Of a DNA stretch of 12,787 nt, positions 1 through 6,997 are shown piece by piece. Position 1 is the first letter of the stretch; each line of letters opens with the position of its first letter. The translations under genes and the position numbers were made by a program. The notes under the pieces were generated by a model. The model was not told the DNA's origin, made no database searches, and was given only the letters and a program-made list of their open reading frames with translations. The DNA comes from Chloroflexota bacterium (GTDB lineage: Bacteria; Chloroflexota; Anaerolineae; Anaerolineales; UBA4823), in assembly GCA_030669775.1 (NCBI GenBank), contig DAOVCZ010000029.1, positions 1 to 12,787 on the forward strand. The letters are read 5' to 3'.

Positions 1-1860
1 GAGCGCAGTGATGACCTCCGACAATTTCGTTTCCTCATGGAACACTATTGCATTGTACGGGCACAAGTCGTTGCATATGCGGCAACCGGAACAAGCTTCT
101 TCATTGATGCTGGCACGAACGGGTTCCATCATAACTGTGCCTTGGCTGATCAGACCTGCGACCCGTGCTGCTGCCGCAGCACCCTGAACCACAGAGTCTG
201 GGATATCTTTTGGCCCCTGGCAGGCGCCGGCGATGAAAATACCTTCGGTCATCGTGGCAACCGGATCTAGTTTGGGGTGGCGCTCGGTAAAGAAGCCATC
301 AAAGTCGCAGCCCATACCAAACATTAGGGAGACATCTTCAGAGTCGTGCCGGGCTTCCATCCCCGCGGAAAGGATCACCATGTCGACCGGAATGCGGCGC
401 TGCTTTCCGATCAATGTATCTTCAGCTTGAACGATTAGTTTGCCTTCTTCCCCTGGTAGTCGGGCTGCATCTGTTACATCAGCCACCCTGCCACGGATAA
501 AGTGCGTGCCCTCCTCCAAGAGTCGATTGTAGAACTCCTCATAACCCTTTCCCGGAGTGCGGATGTCGAGATAGAAGTTGTACACCTCAGCTTCTGGTAT
601 TCGCTCATGGACGAGATGGGCAAATTTCAAGGAATACATGCAGCATACTTTGGAGCAATATTCATTGTAATGGTTATCCCGGGAACCAACGCAGTGCACA
701 ATTGCAATGCTTTGCGGAACAGAATCGCCATCTCGCATTACGATCTTTCCGCCTGTTGGGCCGGAAGCATTTACCAGCCGTTCGAATTCCAGGCTTGTGA
801 AGACGTTCGCCAATCGACCATAGCCGTATTGTGGAATTCGTCTTGAATCGAAGAGATCGTATCCTGTAGCCAGGATCACATTCCCAACAGGGAATTCGAT
901 CAATTCATCCTGCTGCTCAAAATCGATTGCACCAGTTGGGCAAAATATTTCGCAGGCTTTGCATTTGCCCCGCTCGAAGTAAGTGCAGTTAAGAGGATCG
1001 AGAACCGGGTAGTTTGGTACAGCTTGGGGGAAGGGAGTGTAGATCGCTTTGCGTTGGGCTAGCCCTGCCTCGAATACATCATCCACCACCTTGCGAGGAC
1101 ATTTCTCCTCACAAATGCCGCATCCGGTGCAAAGCTCCTCGATTACATATCGAGCTTTTTTGCGCACGGTGACATTGAATTGACCGATATAACCGGAGAT
1201 ATTTTCAACTTCACTCCAGCTATAAAGGGTGATATTGGGATGTTGACCTACGTCCACCATCTTGGGCGTTAGGATGCAGGCGGAGCAGTCGAGAGTGGGG
1301 AAGGTTTTATCTAGTTGGGCCATGTGACCACCGATCGATGGTTCTCGCTCAACTAAATAAACGTGGTAGCCCGCGTCAGCTAATTCCAAAGCGGCCGTGA
1401 TTCCCGCAATGCCTCCGCCGACAATCAAGGTTGAGGCGTTGATCTCAACCGGGATTGGTTCGAGAGGCTGGTGGTGAACTACTCGTTCGACCGCCCCCTT
1501 TACTAAAGCCTTTGCCTTCTGAGTAGCTGCTTCTTTATCGGATGTTGTCCAAGAGTTATGTTCTCGAATGTTAGCCATCTCGAAAAGAAATGGATTCAAT
1601 CCACCTCTTTCTGTGGCGCCGCGAAATGTTTTTTCGTGCATGTGAGGAGAGCATGCCGCGACTACAATTCGAGTTAACCCTTGTTCTTTGATATCCTCTT
1701 CGATCAACTCCTGGCCAAGGCTTGAGCACATAAATTTATAATCACGCGAACAGACGACGTTGGGTTGTTCTCCCGCCCATTTGGAGACCTCTTCAACATC
1801 GACTACTCCGGCGATATTCGTGCCGCAATGGCATACGTAGACTCCAACTTTTTCACTCAT
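1..1860 (-). CDS. hdrA: HdrA-type FAD/iron-sulfur subunit of heterodisulfide reductase-like complex (3' end beyond window)
   Basis: The reading frame runs without a stop from ATG at 1860 to base 1, giving 620 codons of a protein usually around 650 residues or more, so only the C-terminal tail is missing. Visible in order: N-terminal VCHCGTNI (C10, C12); FAD-binding GGGIAG at 148-153; LDCSAC (C192, C195); a ferredoxin insert with C244/C247/C250/C254 and a second cluster C292/C300/C303/C307; ATGYD near 336; HCVGSRD near 389; YCSKVCC at 401-407; GACQGPKDIPDSV near 545; and a C-terminal ferredoxin domain whose first cluster is C590/C593/C596/C600, its second lying off the edge. HdrA is the flavin-bifurcating centre of HdrABC in methanogens and of bacterial Hdr/Flox/Qmo relatives. 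It should act in the cytoplasm with the adjacent HdrB and HdrC. An AAGGAG site at 1869-1874, 8 bases upstream, fixes the start. The electron donor module (MvhD, Flox or Fdh type) is not in the window. No selenocysteine codon was seen in the part read. Confidence 0.95.
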   Translation of the reverse strand, partial: MSEKVGVYVCHCGTNIAGVVDVEEVSKWAGEQPNVVCSRDYKFMCSSLGQELIEEDIKEQGLTRIVVAACSPHMHEKTFRGATERGGLNPFLFEMANIREHNSWTTSDKEAATQKAKALVKGAVERVVHHQPLEPIPVEINASTLIVGGGIAGITAALELADAGYHVYLVEREPSIGGHMAQLDKTFPTLDCSACILTPKMVDVGQHPNITLYSWSEVENISGYIGQFNVTVRKKARYVIEELCTGCGICEEKCPRKVVDDVFEAGLAQRKAIYTPFPQAVPNYPVLDPLNCTYFERGKCKACEIFCPTGAIDFEQQDELIEFPVGNVILATGYDLFDSRRIPQYGYGRLANVFTSLEFERLVNASGPTGGKIVMRDGDSVPQSIAIVHCVGSRDNHYNEYCSKVCCMYSLKFAHLVHERIPEAEVYNFYLDIRTPGKGYEEFYNRLLEEGTHFIRGRVADVTDAARLPGEEGKLIVQAEDTLIGKQRRIPVDMVILSAGMEARHDSEDVSLMFGMGCDFDGFFTERHPKLDPVATMTEGIFIAGACQGPKDIPDSVVQGAAAAARVAGLISQGTVMMEPVRASINEEACSGCRICNDLCPYNAIVFHEETKLSEVITAL

Positions 1861-1966
1861 CGGTTCTTCTCCTTCGATAATGTTGGGGACTGATAAACAT
1901 AATTTTTCCTACCTGGTGATTTTGATTTGATAATTGTTCATGGTTCAGAAATATTTCGAATGGAGT
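1861..1966 (-). other. 106-base gap between hdrB and hdrA
   Basis: This is the only gap above about 30 bases inside the cluster. It carries the AAGGAG ribosome site of hdrA (1869-1874) and, close behind the hdrB stop, the palindrome GAAATATTTC (1948-1957). Flanking TTC/GAA bases pair too if one bulged base is allowed (1944-1960). It has no U-tract hairpin that would make a convincing terminator and no good -35/-10 pair. It could hold a weak internal promoter, an operator or an mRNA processing site; which one cannot be told from the sequence. Confidence 0.4.
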
Positions 1967-2845
1967 TTATACTTTTTCCTTAGCAAAGGTTAAAATCCGA
2001 TCAGCTGAGACAAATTCCGTGCCGATGCCCAATTTCTTTGGCGGGAGCCCCATCGATAATCCGAGCAATTGGGTGAAGTACATTATGGGTATCGAGAAAT
2101 CTGTGCCAAATTCCCGATTTACCGTCATTTGATAGCATTCGAGGTTAGTCTGGCACAGTGGGCAAGCTGTTGCAATTACATCCGCATCGCTGTATACTGC
2201 GCTTTGCAGCAGGTCGCGAACCAATGAAAGCGCAGCTTCTCTACTGGTAATGATCAGTGAGCCGCCACAGCAGCGAAGTCTGTAAGTGAAATCAACCGGG
2301 TCAGCGCCGACAGTGCTCATTAGATCCTCGAAAAATTGAGGGTTTTCTACGTCTTCATGGTCTTTCCTTGGTCTGACGATTTGGCATCCATAATAGGGTG
2401 CAACTCGAAGACCCTCTAATGGATGGGTGATTTTGCTTTTTATTTCTTCTAAACCTACATCATCAACAAACACTTCCATCAAATGTTTGACTTCTATACT
2501 GCCGGAATAATGTAAATTGTCCGCTTCGAGCGCGTAATTTATGTGATCGGAGAGATCTTGGTCTTCTTTTAGGTAAGCACTGCCGAAATAGGTGTTCTTG
2601 TAGCATGCACTGCAGGGAGCAACTAAGTCATGACCCATCTTCTCAGCTATGGCTAAATTTCGAGCGACTAGGGTATAGGCAAGGAGTTCATCTACATGGA
2701 AGTAGGTCGTTGCTCCACAACAGTTCCAATCCTCAATCTCCTTGAGCTCTACACCTATTTTGTTCGTGGTCTGCATGGCAGATTGGTGGTAGCTCATTGC
2801 CATCTTTTCTAAGGAGCAGCCGGGAAAATATGAATAGGTTCTCAT
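1967..2845 (-). CDS. hdrB: HdrB-type subunit with two complete CCG domains
   Basis: This 292-residue protein has the normal HdrB length. It has two full cysteine-rich CCG domains. The first uses C10, C42-C43 and C78/C81 (CSAC); the second uses C154, C192-C193 and C228/C231 (CPLC). In methanogen HdrB these cysteines bind two non-cubane [4Fe-4S] clusters that carry out disulfide reduction. All ligands are kept here, so catalysis on a disulfide or a similar two-electron acceptor is likely, although the substrate in a bacterium is unknown. The start codon overlaps the hdrC stop by one base (TAATG), with GGAGGAGC just ahead, so translation is coupled to hdrC. It is soluble with no membrane segment and should join HdrC and HdrA in a cytoplasmic complex. 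Confidence 0.94.
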   Translation of the reverse strand: MRTYSYFPGCSLEKMAMSYHQSAMQTTNKIGVELKEIEDWNCCGATTYFHVDELLAYTLVARNLAIAEKMGHDLVAPCSACYKNTYFGSAYLKEDQDLSDHINYALEADNLHYSGSIEVKHLMEVFVDDVGLEEIKSKITHPLEGLRVAPYYGCQIVRPRKDHEDVENPQFFEDLMSTVGADPVDFTYRLRCCGGSLIITSREAALSLVRDLLQSAVYSDADVIATACPLCQTNLECYQMTVNREFGTDFSIPIMYFTQLLGLSMGLPPKKLGIGTEFVSADRILTFAKEKV

Positions 2846-3405
2846 TATGCTCCTCCCATGGGGATGATTTTGTTTGCCATTTTCTTGAAATTCTCCAATC
2901 TTTTAATTCTTGGCGGCAGCACCGGTAATCTCCCCTTCAACATCAAATTGGTCGCTGTGTGAGCTTCATTTAGGAATTCTCGGACACCATAACTGAAGAT
3001 ATAAGTGGGTGCCAACACTGGTTCATAAGATCTGCCGCTCCTCAAAATCGATTTGACAAATGTCTCTGAGAAGACTGGTCCGATCGCTCCTTCTGGATAC
3101 GTGTGCTTCCAAATTGAGTAGCGTTTCAGACTGTACATAAGCCCAGCAATGTCGATTTCTTTGGGACACCTGACAGTGCAGTGGAAGCAAGATGCACAAT
3201 ACCAAAATGTATTGCTTTCGAGGACCTCTTCTTTGAGGTTGGCATTGATCATCCCGATTAGACACCGAGGGGTATGGTCCATGAATTCGGCCACCGGGCA
3301 GGTACCCGAGCATGTCCCACATTGGACGCACGTTTTCAAAGGATTTCCATGGGAGGCATGCATCAAGTTGGATACTTCTTCGCTGAATGAAGGTTTAGTT
3401 GCCAT
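2845..3405 (-). CDS. hdrC: HdrC-type iron-sulfur subunit
   Basis: This 186-residue protein carries two [4Fe-4S] binding motifs, CVQCGTCSGTCP (C26, C29, C32, C36) and CASCFHCTVRCP (C70, C73, C76, C80). They are followed by a helical tail without further cysteine motifs, as in HdrC of methanogens and its bacterial relatives. Its role is to wire electrons between HdrA flavin and iron-sulfur centres and HdrB. The start at 3405 follows AGGA (3413-3416), which overlaps the stop codon of the receiver gene upstream, with a gap of only 10 bases. It is therefore almost certainly co-transcribed with the signalling genes, despite the change in function. The order hdrC-hdrB-hdrA is clear. Confidence 0.93.
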   Translation of the reverse strand: MATKPSFSEEVSNLMHASHGNPLKTCVQCGTCSGTCPVAEFMDHTPRCLIGMINANLKEEVLESNTFWYCASCFHCTVRCPKEIDIAGLMYSLKRYSIWKHTYPEGAIGPVFSETFVKSILRSGRSYEPVLAPTYIFSYGVREFLNEAHTATNLMLKGRLPVLPPRIKRLENFKKMANKIIPMGGA

Positions 3406-3415
3406 TGATATTTTC

Positions 3416-3844
3416 CTAATTAGTTTGCGTTTGAGCTTTTCTCTCTTCAGCCATCCGAAGGAGTTCGCTCACTTTTTCTAAAAGCAGATCAGGTTTAACA
3501 GGTTTCTCGATCAGCTCATCGATAGGCACAAAACTTGGGTGAACTGGCTGACCGGGGAACAGAAAGGCGATTTGTTCGCGCATTCCGGTGATGATCAATA
3601 TTGGAGTTTCCCTGAGCCTCTCATCATCTCCTATCTTGCGGGCGATCATGATGCCTTCTGCTCCTCTTCCCATCAATACATCCAACAAGAGAAGATCGTA
3701 CGAGCCAGTTTTTAGTGCCTCAAATCCTTCATCAGGATTGTATTTTGCATCAACCTCATAATCTGCATCCTCCAGGATTGACACAATCACTTCGACAAAA
3801 TCCGGATCGTCATCAATCACTAATAACTTCTTTTTTGTACCCAT
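3416..3844 (-). CDS. single-domain response regulator (receiver only)
   Basis: This 142-residue protein is one receiver (REC) domain and little else. The acidic pocket is D11-D12-D13, the phospho-acceptor is D55 (LLLLDVLMG), the switch threonine is T86 (IITGM), and the conserved lysine is K114 (EKPVKPD). The short charged tail (AEERKAQTQTN) is not an output domain. CheY- or Spo0F-like roles fit: a phosphate shuttle between kinases, or direct protein binding. An unusually long stretch between beta-4 and the lysine (about residues 88-112, rich in F and P) looks like a loop insertion. The AAGGAGG ribosome site at 3850-3856, 5 bases from the ATG, is strong. It lies 30 bases after the receiver-kinase gene and 10 bases before hdrC, so it sits physically between signalling and metabolism. 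Confidence 0.9.
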   Translation of the reverse strand: MGTKKKLLVIDDDPDFVEVIVSILEDADYEVDAKYNPDEGFEALKTGSYDLLLLDVLMGRGAEGIMIARKIGDDERLRETPILIITGMREQIAFLFPGQPVHPSFVPIDELIEKPVKPDLLLEKVSELLRMAEERKAQTQTN

Positions 3845-3874
3845 TAGAGCCTCCTTGTATATATTAACAGGTTC

Positions 3875-4999
3875 TTAAGACATTGTCGTCATTTCAACCG
3901 GATTATCTTTTATGGCCGGTAAGCACAGTGTAAAGGTGCTCCCTTTGCCTAGTTCACTTTCGACTGATACGCTTCCATCGTGGGCTTCGAGAATTCGCTT
4001 GGTTAATGCCAGTCCGACTCCGCTGCCCCTTTCGGTATTGCGATCGGTGGTGCTGGTATAGAAATCCTCAAAGACAAAGGGTAGATCTTCTTTCGAGATA
4101 CCGATCCCATTATCTTTGATAATGATCAGGATTTGGCTCTCTTTGTTTTCAGCAGTGATTTCAACCCGACTCCCTGTGGGCGAATATTTAATCGCATTAC
4201 CAACAATATTCACTATAGCTTCAACCAGCGTTCCTTCATCGCCCTCGACAGGATAAATCTCATCCTGGATGGTGGTATTAATGGGAATATCTTTGCGAAT
4301 TGCGTTTGGTTGCACGCTCTCGACCGCTTTTGAAATTACTGATGAAATATCGATAGGTTTGAAATTCTCCTTAATGCTATCGATATCAACGGTGATCGCA
4401 CGTAACCAGGTGTGAATCAGCTGCATGAGATCGTCAATGCGAGTTTGGATTCTTTCAAAACGTCGCAGCTGGTCTTCTGTTAATTGACTTGATAATTCAC
4501 CAGATAGGCCATACAGATATTGCTGTACGGCAGCCAGTGGCGATTTGAGTTCGTGGGATACGATGGCAGCGAATTGTTCACGGAGCAATTCCTTCTCTCT
4601 ACGTAGGGCAAGTGTTTCAATAACTAATTTCCTCTTTTCCAATCCACGCCGGGTGATCAAGCGCAATTCATCTGGTGTGAAAGGTTTAGGGAGGAAATCA
4701 AATGCGCCTTTTTGCATGGCTTCAACGGCGGAACCGATCGTGGCATATCCGGTGATGACGATCATTACAATTGTCGGATCGATCTCCTGAATTTTCTCAA
4801 GCACTTCAAATCCAGAGATGCCGGGCATCTTTAAATCGACAAATACGAGATCTGGACGAAACTCTTCTATGAGAGTCACTCCAAGGATTCCATTTTCTGC
4901 AGTGCGAATATCGAAGTTCCCACCGGCTAGAATTTGGGTGCAGGAATCAAGGACGATTTCTTCATCATCAATTACTAATATTTTGGATTGTGCGTCCAT
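3875..4999 (-). CDS. response regulator-histidine kinase hybrid (REC-HisKA-HATPase)
   Basis: I start this at ATG 4999 (374 residues), where the receiver fold begins (MDAQSKILVIDDE) and a GAGG site lies 9 bases upstream. A longer in-frame start at 5110 would overlap the previous gene by over 140 bases and add no domain. The N-terminal REC domain has D11/D12, phospho-acceptor D55 (VFVDLKMPG), T83 and K105 (LPKPF). A helical linker leads to HisKA with H149 (IVSHELKSPL), then HATPase_c with an N-box (NIVGNAIKYS), G1 box DNGIGI (about 296-301) and G2 box GSGVGLAL (about 325-332). It has no membrane segment, so it is cytoplasmic. Such proteins take phosphate on REC to tune their own kinase. Its first 32 bases overlap the end of the sensor kinase gene, giving tight translational coupling and suggesting the two act together. 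It has no DNA-binding domain. Confidence 0.9.
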   Translation of the reverse strand: MDAQSKILVIDDEEIVLDSCTQILAGGNFDIRTAENGILGVTLIEEFRPDLVFVDLKMPGISGFEVLEKIQEIDPTIVMIVITGYATIGSAVEAMQKGAFDFLPKPFTPDELRLITRRGLEKRKLVIETLALRREKELLREQFAAIVSHELKSPLAAVQQYLYGLSGELSSQLTEDQLRRFERIQTRIDDLMQLIHTWLRAITVDIDSIKENFKPIDISSVISKAVESVQPNAIRKDIPINTTIQDEIYPVEGDEGTLVEAIVNIVGNAIKYSPTGSRVEITAENKESQILIIIKDNGIGISKEDLPFVFEDFYTSTTDRNTERGSGVGLALTKRILEAHDGSVSVESELGKGSTFTLCLPAIKDNPVEMTTMS

Positions 5000-6971
5000 T
5001 CTCTGGGACCTCATCTGGTGCATTGATTGGCAACTTGACAGTAAATGTTGTACCTTTGCCAACCTCACTTTCGACTGAAATAATTCCTTTATGGGCTTTA
5101 ACGACTCCATAACTTATGGCTAAACCGAGACCGGTGCCATGCCCGACATCTTTCGTGGTGAAGAAGGGATCAAAAATTTTTTCTATATTCTCCCCACTAA
5201 TCCCTTGACCGGTATCAGTAAATTGCAATTCGATACAATATGGAGTTGGACAATGTCGTGTAGCTAATGTGAGTTTTCCATTTCCATCCATCGCCTCAGC
5301 AGCATTGATGATCAGATTCATGATTACCCGTTCAATCTGTGAAGGATCGATTACGATCATGGGTAGATCTTCCTGGAAGTCCTTAATAATTTCAATGTTG
5401 AGGAAAAGTGCCTGATTCTCAACGAATGATAGGCACTGGTCCATGACCGTGTTGATGTTTGACAGGACCTTATCCGGTTTTCTCTGCCGGGAAAAATCGA
5501 GCAAGCCGCGAATAATATCCCTGCAGCGGGTGGCTTGCCTGACAATTTTTTCGAGGGACTTTTTCTTTGGGTCATCACAATCCGTGTTTTCAAGCATCAG
5601 ATGTGAAAAGGTTACTATCCCTGTCAGCGGGTTGTTCAACTCATGGGCGACATTTGCGGACAATTGCCCAATCAGAGCTAACCTTTCGCTGGCCATAATT
5701 TTTTGGGTGGTAAATTCCTTTAGCTGTTCGTCTCTCTTTTTTAATGCCTGGGCCATGGCGTTGAAGGAATCTGCCAGGTCGGCGAGCTCGTCATTAGTTG
5801 AGATCTCTACTTTTGCGTCAAGGTCGCCATCGGCAACTGCTTTCGAAGCATCAACCAGCTTAAATATGGGCACCAAAATTCTTTGTGCAATAAAATAGGA
5901 TACGATCAATGACACTAACGCCCCAGCGATGGTGATAGCGAAAAAAGTGAGGATCATACCCTGCTGAATATCGTTGTATTTTTCCTCCAGTACACCGACA
6001 TACAAAATGCCGATGATTTTATTGGCTACATCCCTGATCGGTTCATAGGCAGTGATGTACCAATCGTTGACCACATATGCCCTTCCTATCCATGGTTCGC
6101 CTTCGTTAACCACCTGGTTGTATACTTCCTCAGTTACTCGGGTTCCCAAAGCTCGAGAACCATCTTCATTCTTGACATTCGTTGAAATTCTGACATCATC
6201 TTGAAAGATTGTCGCAGTTCCTATATCTTTCCCTTCGTATTGAACTTCTTCATAGACAGTTTCCTTGACCTTATCGACAATATCAAAATTCCGATTGATT
6301 AAAGTTCCTCCATACAAAATTCCAATAAGATTATTTTGATCATCAAACACAGGGGAGGCGGCTTTCAGCATCATTCCAGCAGTTTCTTCAGTTTCTTCTC
6401 TCTCCCGCGCCAGGGGTGTATCGATGAAAGAAAAATAAGCTTTCTTTGCCAGGAGAGGGGATTCTTGTTCGAGATCATCACCGGATACAAGGATGGTCGA
6501 CGCAATGGGTTCATGACCTTCCAAGACAGCTTTGATCAGTTCATCACCACTCTGGTCGTCGCCGATATGGTCAATGTAGCTTGTTCTCAGGATGACGTTG
6601 CCTTTGTCATCCGTAAGGGTTAGTACATCCAGGCCTTCTTGCTTTCTCACTCTCCGCAATTCGTGGTAGGCCTGCTCTAGATCACCTGAAAGTAGTGACT
6701 CTCTGAGAAAGAATCGCTCTGCGGTGATGCGCACAGCAGAATTGATCCGTTCGAGGTCGCTTAAATAAAGTTCCCTGGCGGCATTGAGATCATGACGCAC
6801 TTTATCCTGGGCTTCAGACACAATGCGGTTGCTGATCAGCTGGACTCCGACCACCATGTAAATGGTGCTTATAAAGGCAACAATAACCAGGAAACTCAAT
6901 ACCAACTTTGTTGCAATTGGTAATCTGATTTCTTTGGTTCTACCCAATAATGCCTGTAATGAATCTCGCAT
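4968..6971 (-). CDS. membrane sensor histidine kinase with large Cache-like sensor and HAMP
   Basis: From ATG 6971 the protein has 667 residues; a TTG at 6986 would add five, and neither start has a strong ribosome site. The layout is TM1 at about 21-45; a large extracytoplasmic region of about 290 residues; TM2 at about 339-362; HAMP at about 363-415; HisKA with H443 (SANVAHELNNPLTGI); and HATPase_c with N556, G1 box DTGQGI, FDPFFTTK and G2 box GTGLGLAI. The extracytoplasmic half contains WYITAYEPIRD followed by IIGILYVGV, which resembles Cache_3-Cache_2 type ligand sensors, so a small extracellular ligand is plausible. The AHELNNPL phosphotransfer motif matches NtrB/ZraS-like kinases, which normally pair with sigma-54 activators, but no such regulator is here. 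The gene starts 26 bases after the EMO-like gene and overlaps the next kinase gene by 32 bases. Confidence 0.92.
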   Translation of the reverse strand: MRDSLQALLGRTKEIRLPIATKLVLSFLVIVAFISTIYMVVGVQLISNRIVSEAQDKVRHDLNAARELYLSDLERINSAVRITAERFFLRESLLSGDLEQAYHELRRVRKQEGLDVLTLTDDKGNVILRTSYIDHIGDDQSGDELIKAVLEGHEPIASTILVSGDDLEQESPLLAKKAYFSFIDTPLAREREETEETAGMMLKAASPVFDDQNNLIGILYGGTLINRNFDIVDKVKETVYEEVQYEGKDIGTATIFQDDVRISTNVKNEDGSRALGTRVTEEVYNQVVNEGEPWIGRAYVVNDWYITAYEPIRDVANKIIGILYVGVLEEKYNDIQQGMILTFFAITIAGALVSLIVSYFIAQRILVPIFKLVDASKAVADGDLDAKVEISTNDELADLADSFNAMAQALKKRDEQLKEFTTQKIMASERLALIGQLSANVAHELNNPLTGIVTFSHLMLENTDCDDPKKKSLEKIVRQATRCRDIIRGLLDFSRQRKPDKVLSNINTVMDQCLSFVENQALFLNIEIIKDFQEDLPMIVIDPSQIERVIMNLIINAAEAMDGNGKLTLATRHCPTPYCIELQFTDTGQGISGENIEKIFDPFFTTKDVGHGTGLGLAISYGVVKAHKGIISVESEVGKGTTFTVKLPINAPDEVPENGRTIQNISN

Positions 6972-6997
6972 AAAGTTACCGTTCAAACAATAAAGAA

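Noticed and set aside
502..846. 114-codon open frame on the plus strand
   Set aside because: It lies wholly opposite hdrA, whose motifs (HCVGSRD, YCSKVCC) are unmistakable; it has no ribosome site and no recognisable product.
5000..5110. 37-residue N-terminal extension of the REC-kinase
   Set aside because: It would overlap the sensor kinase by more than 140 bases, adds no domain, and a better start with GAGG lies at 4999.
5443..5898. 151-codon plus-strand open frame
   Set aside because: It is antisense to the HAMP and HisKA coding part of the sensor kinase; the serine- and phenylalanine-rich product is typical of a shadow frame.
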